Shown: one piece after another, positions 55,496-64,000 of the stretch
Position numbering within the stretch: position 1 is the first letter of the stretch
Layout: every line of letters begins with the position of its first letter
NCBI GenBank assembly: GCA_009760885.1
Contig: CM019691.1
Coordinates: forward strand, 28,705,314-28,769,313
DNA length: 64,000 nucleotides
Direction: 5' to 3'
Origin: Achatina immaculata
Taxonomy: Eukaryota; Mollusca; Gastropoda; Stylommatophora; Achatinidae
Notes under the pieces: model-generated
The model's database searches: none
Told to the model about the DNA's origin: nothing
The model's input: only the letters and a program-made list of their open reading frames with translations
Program-made: the position numbers and the translations under genes

Positions 55496-56335
55496 CCAAA
55501 CTTTCCCAAGCCTCAGGGAAAACCCTCTGGGGCCAGGAGCAATCCACCAGCTGACCCCCCCCCCCCGCTAAACATTCCCAAGCCCCAGGGAAAATCCTCC
55601 GGGCCTAGGAGCAATCCACCAGCTGACCCCCCCCCCCCCCCCCGCTAAACATTCCCAAGCCCCAGGGAAAATCCTCCGGGCCTAGGAGCAATCCACCAGC
55701 TGAACCTCCCCCCAGCCAAACATCCCAGGGAAAATCCTCCAGGCCTAGGAGCAATCCACCAGCTGAACCTCCCCCCAGCCAAACATCCCAGGGAAAATCC
55801 TCCGGGCCTAGGAGCAATCCACCAGCTGAACCTCCCCCCAGCCAAACATCCCAGGGAAAATCCTCCAGGCCTAGGAGCAATCCACCAGCTGAACCTCCCC
55901 CCAGCCAAACATCCCAGGGAAAATCCTCCAGGCCTAGGAGCAATCCACCAGCTGAACCTCCCCCCCCCTCCCGCCAAACATCCCAGGGAAAATCCTCCAG
56001 GCCTAGGAGCAATCCACCAGCTGAACCTCCCCCCCCCTCCCGCCAAACATTCTGAAGCCCCAGGTAAAATCCTCCAGGCCTAGGAGCAATCCACTAGCTG
56101 AACCTCCCCCCCCCTCCCGCCAAACATTCTGAAGCCCCAGGTAAAATCCTCCAGGCCTAGAAGCAATCCACCAGCTGAACCTCCCCCCCCCCCCCCGCCA
56201 AACATTCCCAAGCCCCAGGGAAATCCTCCAGGCCTAGGAGCAATCCACCAGCTGAACCTCCCCCTCCCCCGCCAAACATTCCCAAGGCCCAGATAAAACC
56301 CTCCAGGCCCTGGAGCAATTCACCATCTGAACCCC
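55496..56335 (-). repeat. ~63-bp minisatellite, ~13 copies, with variable C-runs
   Basis: The unit includes CCAGGGAAAATCCTCCRGGC CTAGGAGCAATCCACCAGCT GAACC followed by a C-run (6-18 C) and AAACAT. Unit length varies (58-70 bp) through the C-run. Gly/Trp-rich antisense frames of ~135 codons are artefacts. Confidence 0.96.
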
Positions 56336-56474
56336 CCCCCCCCCGTCTCAATGGCTTTGATTGTAATGTATGTTTTCTTCCTCTCTCTCATGACCGGGCA
56401 TAGTTTCTTTCTGTGCAAGAAATGATCGTTCCAGGACCGATGGCAAGATTTTTGGAAAGGACAAGAAACAGCCA

Positions 56475-56848
56475 AAAAGACCCTGTTCCAGCTCTACGTG
56501 GTGTCTTCGCCAAAAAGACCCTGTTCCAGCTCTACGTGGTGTCTTCACCAACAGACCCTGTTCCAGCTCTACGTGGTGTCTTCACCAACAGACCCTGTTC
56601 CAGCTCTACGTGGTGTCTTCACCAACAGACCTTGTTCCAGCTCTACGTGGTGTCTTCACCAACAGACCCTGTTCCAGCTCTACGTGGTGTCTTCACCAAC
56701 AGACCCTGTTCCAGCTCTACGTGGTGTCTTCACCAACAGACCCTGTTCCAGCTCTACGTGGTGTCTTCACCAACAGACCTTGTTCCAGCTCTACGTGGTG
56801 TCTTCACCAACAGACCCTGTTCCAGCTCTACGTGGTGTCTTCATTCAT
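56475..56848 (+). repeat. 37-bp minisatellite, 10 copies
   Basis: The unit is GACCCTGTTCCAGCTCTACG TGGTGTCTTCACCAACA. Near-identical copies. All three + frames are open across it because 3 x 37 = 111 and no frame meets a stop. Not coding. Confidence 0.97.
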
Positions 56849-57175
56849 GCGGTGATGGAGTTGCGTGCTTCTTGGCTCCACTGCTGGATTAAAAAAAAGA
56901 AAAACTCTGTAGCCTACTCCGCATCCAAAACAATTCCTATACTTTATGAACTTCACGTCTTCAGCTATGAAGAACACATTTTTCTAATTCCTGAGAGCAG
57001 AGAAGAAAGGATGGATCATTTTTATTTATACCTGTGTTACACTGCAGTTAGGCGGTTTCAGCACTACCGAAGTTACTGGGTAACTGTTTTGTACAAATGG
57101 ATAGTACTGTGCTTTGCACTACTATTCGGAATGGAGGTCTAGCATTAAAATAAAGTATTATTTAACCATTTTCTG
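56849..57175. other. No recognised feature
   Basis: Tail of the long repeat frame, no independent support. Confidence 0.4.
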
Positions 57176-57665
57176 TGCCATGTGCCTCAGTAGCGAAGTA
57201 GTTAATTCACTAGTCTCGCACGGTGAGGTCGGTGGTTCAAGTCGGCCGGAGGCATTCCAGTCAGTCACCTGTAGAACTGGTGCTGGGATTCTCTTAGGAA
57301 GGCCCTCAGTCAACCCAGCTGTAGAACTGGTGTCTGGATTCTCTTAAGGAGGCATGGATTCTCTTAGGGAGGCCCCCAGTCAATCCAGCTGTAGAACTTA
57401 TGTCTAGAATCTCTTAGGGAGACGCCCCAGTCAACCTAGCTGTAGAACTGGTGTCTGGAATCTCTTAGGGAGACGCCCCAGTCAACTCAGCTGTAGAACT
57501 GGTGTCTAGAATCTCTTAGGGAGACGCCCCAGTCAACCCAGCTGTAGAACTGGTGTCTGGAATCTCTTTTTTTTTTGAATCTCCTGAAACTGAGGAAGTA
57601 AAGTCAGTCAGGGGTGATGCTAACAACATGACCTTCTAGTGTGCCAACTGGTCAAGGAAAATATT
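57176..57665 (+). mobile_element. tRNA-derived SINE with an expanded internal repeat
   Basis: A-box-like TAGCGAAGTAGTT (57191) and B box GGTTCAAGTCG (57234) form the tRNA-like head. The body segment 'cccagtcaacccagctgtag' then recurs about six times. The SINE 3' part resumes at ~57600 ('gtcagtcaggggtgatgc', 'gaccttctagtgtgccaact', 'ggtcaaggaaaatattggta'). Confidence 0.88.
57284..57567 (+). repeat. ~51-bp VNTR inside the SINE, ~5-6 copies
   Basis: The unit is GTAGAACTGGTGTCTGGAAT CTCTTAGGGAGACGCCCCAG TCAACCCAGCT. Spacing 51-55 bp, with small substitutions. Confidence 0.93.
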
Positions 57666-57991
57666 GGTACAGTTGTCTCTGTGGCACAACAGTCATTTAC
57701 CTATCTTGTGTCAAAGATTTCTTACCTATATGATGCATTAGCTTTACACTCATGCAAAAAAACATACATATATGTATTTTACAGCCAAATATGGCATACA
57801 TTTATCTACGAAATGGAATCCTTATAAAACTATTGAAATGTCTTAGCAGTCTACAAAATTCGAAGTACTATCAAACGGGTTCGAAAGTAACATTTTCACC
57901 GGTAAGAACTGATCGTTAAATGAGTGTAACATTTGTCCTAATTATTGCCCCTGCACAATAAAATCAGCGTAACGTCCGATCTCACCTGCAG
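57666..57991. other. End of SLC4 intron 5
   Basis: Leads to the exon 6 acceptor (TCACCTGCAG). No other feature. Confidence 0.5.
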
Positions 57992-58101
57992 ATGTGGGAG
58001 AACTGAAGACAGTGGCAAGTGCTATCAGCCTGAGCAGCGACATAGAGAGAGAGAACAGCGATGTTAGCCTGGAGAGTATGGCGGAGGACACGAATAAAAA
58101 G
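57992..58101 (+). CDS. SLC4 transporter, coding exon 6 (variable region)
   Basis: This 110-nt exon follows TCACCTGCAG and precedes AAAAAG/GTATGT. In the phase required by exon 5 it is open, giving residues 230-266 ('ELKTVASAISLSSDIE' and 'ENSDVSLESMAEDTNKK'). It restores phase 0 needed by exon 7. The sequence is Ser- and acid-rich, as in the poorly conserved linker of SLC4 proteins before the K-I-P motif. No residue-level homology can be claimed, so the call rests on frame, splice sites and codon-like composition. It may be a cassette exon. A LINE fragment and a (TAG)n tract begin about 100 bp downstream. Confidence 0.72.
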
Positions 58102-58195
58102 GTATGTACTTTTACGATCCTCTCGTTCTCGTTCGCTTTCATCAGCGGCACAAACTACATTAGGAAAACATAGTGAAAACAGAATATGATTAATC

Positions 58196-58197
<2 letters not shown>

Positions 58198-58235
<38 letters not shown>
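58198..58235 (+). repeat. (TAG)n microsatellite left of a LINE
   Basis: About 12 TAG units. A much longer TAG/TAA-type tract (59112-59370) lies on the other side of the LINE. Confidence 0.95.
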
Positions 58236-58236
<1 letters not shown>

Positions 58237-59111
58237 AAACAGGGGCGAAACAAGGACGTATACGGTCTCCTTTGCTTTTTGTAATCACATTAGACTTCAT
58301 AATGAAAAAATGCTGCACAGGTAACATAGGTATTGACTGGGTCCATGGGACCCAACTAGAAGATCTTGATTTTGCTGATGACATAACTCTTATCGGTAAC
58401 AATGTGAATTCCATGCAAGAAAAAAACAGCCTTCACTGGCTAGCAAATTAGGACTTGAAATTAACAAAGACAAAACAAAGATAATGAAAATTCCTATTAA
58501 TCAAAATGGAAAAATACACGTAGAAGGGACAGATATTGAAGAAGTCAATCATTTTACATACCTTGGCAGTTACATAGACCAGGATGATCACACCAGAAAG
58601 GAAGTTAGAATTAGAATTGCAAAAGCAGCATCGATCTTCAAGAATCTCGAGAACATGTGGAATTCAAAAGTTGTAACCACAAAAACCAAGTTAAGACTAT
58701 TCAATTCAAATGTAATATCTACCCTCATTTATGCATGCGAAAGCTGGAAAACAACTAAAGAAATAGAAAAGAAATTAGACTCTTTTGAAAACAAATGCCT
58801 AAGGAAAATACTCGGCATTAAGCGGAACGAATTCAAGAAAAATGCAGAGACAATACACATGACTGATCAACAACCAGTCTCATGGGTGGTCAGGAAAAGG
58901 AGATGGACATATATTGGTCACGTGATGAGAAGAAACTATCAGATAATCCCAAAACAAGCTATAAAGTGGAACACAACAAGCCAAAGAAAAAGAGGCAGAC
59001 CACGTGAAACTGTAAAGAGGGCATTGTTAAGAGAGGCCAAATTAAAAGGCATAAAATCCCTTGATGAGGTTGAAAGACTCGCCGAAGACACGGGAATGAT
59101 ATAAGATATAT
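58236..59111 (+). mobile_element. LINE family A, 5'-truncated copy with RT FADD motif
   Basis: It starts within reverse transcriptase ('SPLLFVITLDFIMKKCC', 'DFADDITLIG', with FADD codons at 58371-58382). A frameshift in an A-run near 58425 follows. Then 206 codons: 'HFTYLGSYIDQDDHTRKEVR', 'FKNLENMWNSKVVTTKTKLR', 'STLIYACESWKTTKE', 'RKRRWTYIGHVMRR', 'GRPRETVKRALLREAKLKGI'. It ends AGACACGGGAATGATATAAG ATAT, missing some C-terminal codons seen at 53270-53320. It is ~130 bp after SLC4 exon 6. Confidence 0.93.
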
Positions 59112-59121
59112 AAATAGTAGT

Positions 59122-59153
<32 letters not shown>

Positions 59154-59375
59154 TAGTAGTAGCAGTAGTAGTAGTAGTAATAGTAGTAGAAGTAGTAATA
59201 GTAGGAGTAGTAATAGTAGTAGTAGTAGTGGTGGTGGTAGTACTAGCAAGAGCAGTTATAGTAATAGTCGTGTTATTAGTGATGGTAGTAGGAGTAGTAG
59301 TAGTGGTGATGGTAGTAGTAGTAGTAGTAGTAATAGTAGTAGAAGTGGTAAAAGTGGTAGTAGTAGTAGCAGCAA
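59112..59375 (+). repeat. (TAG)n/(CAG)n imperfect trinucleotide tract
   Basis: Continuous trinucleotide repeat with interruptions. The poly-Leu antisense frame is an artefact. Confidence 0.95.
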
Positions 59376-59800
59376 CATTAATTCCGTGGTATTTGCTCTC
59401 ATAACACCAACCAGCCAGCCCGTCGATGTTGCAGGCCTTGGTTAATGGGGAGCAGTAGTGATCTTAGAGGGTGAGGGGAAGGGGCTGGCGCATAGTTTTA
59501 AATAGCACCCACCCCATCTACACCATCACTAGCAGAATAAGTAATAAGTAACAGTAATGACACACTTATTACTTTGAATTTTAATGAATATATAAAGCTA
59601 GAGGGTTCGTTTTAAAATGCATAAATGGAACAGGTTGTGTCGCATATGTAGGCAAGACTGCTAATAGATATGTCTCTTTTAAGGCGAAATTAAACTCATT
59701 TGACTAATTCAATACAGCTTCTGTGTATGTGAGTGTGTGTGTTGGTGTTTTTTTTTTTTGGGGGGGGGGGGGAAGAGAAAGAGAGAGAGAGAGTGAGAGA
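59376..59800. other. No recognised feature
   Basis: SLC4 intron 6 sequence with a G-run (59759-59772) and (GA)n. Confidence 0.4.
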
Positions 59801-59802
59801 GA

Positions 59803-60870
59803 GAGAATGAATGAATGAATGAATGAATGAATAATCTTTATTTTTCAAGGGTAAAGAATTGGGCACGCAGGCCCGTCTTACATTCTGCCCTTCATCACTC
59901 CATCTTTCATTCTTCCCACACACTTGATTTAGTAAAAAAAATACAAATTAAATTAGGAAAAACATATCAAAAAGTGTAAGATTTAACTATTACATTCAAA
60001 GTAAAAGAGAAGAAGTCATTAACCTAATAAAATAGCACTCACGCACACATACACACGCAGACATATATATAAATAAAAATACATTGTAAATCATCTTCTA
60101 ACATATGTTTTTTTAACAAACATTAAAATAATTTCTAACAGTATCTAACAAGTTGCTTTTCTAACTATGTCATTGAAGTACTTGATGGTTTACGAGCCAT
60201 GTGTTGAGAGAGTGCTGGCTATTTTATGGAGGCATATAATTACAAGCAAGTAAATAATGAAACAGGTTTGAGTTAAAGGATGAAGTATTACCAATGGATT
60301 TTAAATTGTAGGGGAGGGTGTTCCAGAGCTGTACTGCAGAGTATGCAAGGCTTTTCTTGTACAGATCAATCCTGGGTTTAGGAAGAAGACAGTTTTTTAA
60401 ACGCTGGCTATGTTTAGTGTTATACGTAAACAGTGACCACAAGTAAGGCGGAGCATTGTGCGACAGAATTCTGTGAACAAACTTAACTTTGTTAAAAATG
60501 ATTCTGTTTTTGAGGGGTAGAATTTTGAGTTGTTTATGTTGATCTACAGTCTGTACTGGGTGTTTGTCACAAATAAGATTTAATGCTTGCTTGTGAAGTG
60601 AGTGGAGCCTTTTTGTGTTTGAGACTGAGCATCCATCCCAGATTGTGGAACAGTAATCTAAGTGTGTTTGTATGTGTGATATGTAGTATATTTTTCTTGT
60701 GTCTTTGTCGATAAAGTGTTTAATTTTGGCTAATTGGTAAACTTTCTGCGCAATCAAATTTGTTAGGTTATGTACGTGAAAATTCCAAGTTAAATGCTGA
60801 TCAATGATGAGTCCTAGGGTTTTATGTTCATGAACGTTTTCTATTGCCTTAGTCCTAGCACAAGAGAGAG
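59803..60870 (-). mobile_element. CR1/jockey-like LINE, 3' third with (ATTC)n tail
   Basis: The minus-strand frame 60757-60224 gives 'ISHIQTHLDYCSTIWDGCSV', 'NTKRLHSLHKQALNLICDK', 'IIFNKVKFVHRILSHNAPPY', 'PRIDLYKKSLAYSAVQLWNT' and 'LPYNLKS'. This is the conserved C-terminal part of CR1/jockey-group RT (H.DYC...W, LQ..A.R, ...APEYL, WN.LP..L). Upstream, 60870-60757 adds 'HKTLGLIIDQHLTWNFHVHN'. The 3' UTR carries the TTGGGCACGCAGGCCCGTCT element (antisense) and ends in (GAAT)n on +. Confidence 0.92.
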
Positions 60871-61400
60871 AGAGAGAGAGAGAGAGACCAACTGTACAAT
60901 CTCTATAGATTTCTAGGAATCTTACCTAATTTAGAGTTTTAGAGATCTTAAGAATCGAAATATTTGAGTTCTCTAATGATTTAGCTCTTTTTACTAACAT
61001 TTTCTTCTGAATTTATCTGTTTACACAGTACTGTAAAAAAACAAGTCATATGTTAAAAATATTTATAAAAAGCTGCATTAAATATGTTTTTCTCTATGGA
61101 ATTAAGTCTACGACATTGTGCTGACCAGCATAAGAATCAGTCATTTATCTGGTGCAAAGTAAGTTGCTTGTTGGCTAATGTGGCTAATGAAACATACATG
61201 AAAATAGATAATCAAAGAGCAATTTAGCTCAGTTTTTTAAAGACATTAACAGGCAGCTGGGGTTTCCTCAGCATGGAACAACGAGAGGAGAACTTGCAAA
61301 AAAAAAAAAACAACGAAAAAAAAATACAGAGAAAATTATTAGAGAAGCGAAGGCCGTCTCATCTCACTCTGAGACAAAATATAAATGATACCTTCACACC
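60871..61400. other. No recognised feature
   Basis: AT-rich intron 6 sequence with an A-run at 61301-61324. Confidence 0.4.
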
Positions 61401-61402
61401 GT

Positions 61403-61437
<35 letters not shown>

Positions 61438-61695
61438 GAAAGGTATGGTGGCGTATGTGTTAGAGAGGTATGGTGGTGTATGTGTTAGAGAGGTATGGTG
61501 GTGTATGTGTTAGAGAGGTATGGTGGTGTATGTGTTAGAAAGGTATGGTGGTGTATGTGTTAGAAAGGTATGGTGGTCTATATGTTAGAGAGGTATGGTG
61601 GTGTATGTGTTAGAAAGGTATGGTGGTCTATGTGTTAGAAAGGTATGGTGGTGTATGTGTTAGAGAGGTATGGTGGTGTATGTGTTAGAAAGGTA
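61401..61695 (+). repeat. (GT)n then a 25-bp minisatellite, ~10 copies
   Basis: (GT)n at 61401-61434 passes into units of AGGTATGGTGGTGTATGTGT TAGAG. Alternating 'agaaagg' and 'agagagg' variants occur. Confidence 0.95.
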
Positions 61696-63540
61696 TAACT
61701 ACTTACGTGCTTTTAGAAATGTGTTTGAAACAGCAATAATGTAATTTTATCCCTGACTTTAAAAGCTTGAAAGGAACAGTTATAAATCTTCATGTACGAG
61801 TGCCACACATAAGGTGTTAGCTTCATTGATATGTATAATCCTCAAACTAAATAATGTTTTAGCTTTTCATCGTTTGACATTTCTTTCGCCTTGCGACTGA
61901 TTTTGATTTACTTTGTAGCATTAACCGTTTCCTATTCTGAATGCTTTAAGCTTGTTTACAGCTTTTATTTGGCTATTATTTTTAGTTGGTTGCAAAATTT
62001 CCCACTTTACTGGCGTCAAAGTTAACATTTATAACGAGATTTAATCCACGAAGATGTAGTTAACTTGAACAAACTATATCTTTTGTGTTGATCAGGTAAT
62101 AAAATTTAGTGAGTGATGTCAGACGCTTCCCTAATACATCTTTGACAAAGGATAAGAAAGGGTTAAAATCTAAGCTGAGACCTGTTTTTATGGAATGTTA
62201 ACTTTCTAAGCTGAGAACTGTTTATGGAATTTTAACTTTCTAAACTGAGAACTGTTTATGGAATGTTAACTTTCTAAACTGAGAACTGTTTTAATGGGCT
62301 ATTAACTTTCATTGCCGAGGAGTGATCATGATAATTCCCATTGTAACTGTTTCAGTTATGGAAAATTCTACCGCAAGCCCTTCATTTTTAATACTAGAAC
62401 GGAATTTATAAAAAAAATATTTACTAGAAGCCCTTCGTTGTTAATACTAATACAGAAATGTTTATGTTTACCTATTACTGAATAGATCTTTGTGTTTTTC
62501 TAACTACATTTTGTAGCATCATTTCTCTTTCTCAGATAGAACGTTTGTCACTCATTCTTTTATCCATTTTTTTGTCATAGAAGCTCTTTCGATTCTGAGT
62601 TTACATTATCCGTTGTTTGTTATAGAAGCTCTTTCGACTCTGAGTTTACAATAGCAATTCTAGACACATTTCTTCTATTCTTTTTCATTAAAAAAAATTA
62701 TTTCTCTTTGAGATCTTTTCAAAGTGTGCTCCACTATATTTCTTTTTCATCTGATTCTGTCACTTCCTGGTTTTCTTTTTTGCAGTGATCTATTTTCAGA
62801 AAATGTTTTTGTCTCAGCTTCCCGCCATATTAAAAAAAACACATCCAGCATCATTTAATGTTTCCTATTTATTGATCTATTTCCAGCAGAAAGATTACCA
62901 TGTCTAATAATGATTATATCTGTTTGTTATCTTGAAAGCAAATAATGTGATGGCTTTCTTGAAGGGGCATAAGAAATCCCGTTTTGTATTAAGAATAATA
63001 ATAAATCGATTTCAGGAGACAAATTAGGTCTTGTACGTCATGGATTAAGCAACAGTTTTCCCAGTAACGACCCAGGTATGTAGCGAGAATTGTTGGAAGA
63101 AATGTTACAAACCGGTGGTGACGACATGGAAACATAGAGAAAGAAAACATATGGAAGACTGAAACAGCTGTAACTAAAATGGCAATAATTAAATGTAAAT
63201 GCCAACAGATGAAGATACCTTTTTTTTGTTGTTGTTCGTTCGCAAAACCTAGTTATGGCCCGTAGGTAGGGAAGTGAACTAGATTTGAATGTCCAGTTTT
63301 TCCTTAACCCTTTCATTCCTGAATTAATTTCCATGCTGCGCCAGAATACATTTTGTTGAGAAATTACGGTAGAAAGAAACTAGAAGGAAGTTACTGCATA
63401 ATTTAAAAATATGGGATGGGTTAGAAATGTGTTAATTTTCATTTTATAAAGACTGTGCCTGAATATCACGCTCAGCGTTGATGTGCACAGGCGTGCTTTG
63501 GAACAAAACGTGTTAACAAGCTTCTAGCTGTTTGTGTCAG
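61696..63540. other. SLC4 intron 6, small tandem duplications only
   Basis: 62165-62300 holds ~4 copies of a ~36-bp unit ('aactttctaaRctgagaact', 'gtttatggaatg'). 62578-62650 holds two copies of 'tagaagctctttcgaYtctg'. No gene seen. Confidence 0.6.
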
Positions 63541-63544
63541 TCAG

Positions 63545-63745
63545 TCAGCCAGCCATTTGCATATCCCTTCCGGAACTTTGCCTGCCTAACAGCTCTCCTG
63601 TAGCCCTCTCGGTTGTAAGGAAGATGCCCTGAAGTTGATGCGCCCATTCACAGATCATCAACGATGTCTTGGAGCCGTCTTCGCCTTGGTCTTCCTCTCT
63701 TTCTTTTTCCCATTATGTACCCTTCCATGACTGTCTTCTCTGCTA
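63545..63745 (-). mobile_element. LINE family C, 3' end with (TCAG)n-like tail
   Basis: 'catttgcatatcccttccgg' through 'ctgtcttctctgc' on + is the antisense end of family C, longer than the 23.7-kb copy and matching 14950-15070. It ends ~145 bp before SLC4 exon 7. Confidence 0.82.
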
Positions 63746-63889
63746 TTTGTGTACAAAATGAAAAAAGACGAAGTATCAGCGAACTAATCACCCGTGCTCT
63801 GTACGCATAAACCTGTATTAACTATAAGCAATCACACCAACCAACAGATGTTACTTGTATATTATCAATAAATTTTTGTCTTCATTAAG

Positions 63890-64000
63890 TCCAACGACAG
63901 ATTTCTGAGAAAGATTCCCAAAGGCAGTGAAGTAGCCAGCGTGATGGTGGGCGAGATTGAGGAGCTTTCCACGACACTCTGCGGGCTTCTTCGTCTCAAC
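63890..64000 (+). CDS. SLC4 transporter, coding exon 7 (runs off the window)
   Basis: It starts after GTCTTCATTAAG in phase 0 and stays open to the window edge, giving residues 267-303. 'FLRKIPKGSEVASVMVGEIE' then 'ELSTTLCGLLRLN' matches the universal SLC4 block F(M/L)KKIP..(A/S)EASNVLVGE..FL..P..AFVRL. The conserved Lys-Ile-Pro and Val-Gly-Glu are present. The exon end is not visible; the family predicts continuation toward the dimerisation arm and the transmembrane domain. Confidence 0.96.

Noticed and set aside
55605..56046. Gly/Trp-rich, collagen- or silk-like antisense frames
   Set aside because: 63-bp minisatellite with variable C-runs; unit length varies and breaks any long-term frame.
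56413..57142. 159- and 214-codon frames with repeated VFTNRPCSSSTWC
   Set aside because: 37-bp minisatellite read cyclically in all frames; no domain, no splice support.
57191..57244. A functional tRNA gene
   Set aside because: A- and B-box-like words are present but no cloverleaf can be drawn, and the downstream body matches the dispersed SINE.

Overview
This is eukaryotic, intron-rich and heavily repeated DNA from an animal, most likely a lophotrochozoan and probably a mollusc. The evidence is short coding exons with GT-AG introns, a bilaterian SLC4 bicarbonate-transporter gene, a secretin-type GPCR, many decayed non-LTR retrotransposon tails, a tRNA-derived SINE family, Tc1 elements and very abundant minisatellites. 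The species cannot be named from the sequence.

Main gene: seven coding exons on the + strand (15779-15857, 16465-16563, 17839-18004, 24057-24217, 31386-31568, 57992-58101, 63890-64000 and beyond) join in frame with matching intron phases. They encode the first ~303 residues of an SLC4-family Na+-coupled bicarbonate transporter, covering the cytoplasmic N-terminal domain. The membrane domain lies beyond the right edge. Introns within the window total ~47 kb, and intron 5 alone is 26.4 kb.

Nested gene: on the opposite strand inside intron 5, 32675-34154 is a single large exon for a divergent class B (secretin-like) GPCR. It has a six-cysteine hormone-receptor ectodomain and seven membrane segments. 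A strong splice acceptor sits 10 nt before the best start codon, so at least one upstream exon probably exists.

Region by region: 1-15.7 kb (upstream of the SLC4 start codon) holds antisense LINE pieces, minisatellites, a degenerate Penelope-like fragment and simple repeats, with no recognised host gene. 15.7-31.6 kb holds SLC4 exons 1-5 among LINE tails, two possible hAT-like MITEs, several minisatellites, a SINE and a Tc1 copy with two stop codons. 31.6-58 kb is intron 5, with the nested GPCR, (ACT)n tracts, large minisatellites (29, 42, 27, ~63 and 37 bp units), a 38-bp near-perfect hairpin, a broken second Tc1 copy, a LINE with a possible restriction-like endonuclease, and a SINE with an expanded internal repeat. 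58-64 kb holds exon 6, a LINE fragment with an FADD reverse-transcriptase motif, a CR1/jockey-like LINE 3' end and exon 7.

Most long open frames in the window are artefacts of tandem repeats whose unit length is a multiple of three. No prokaryotic systems, CRISPR arrays or viral genomes were seen.
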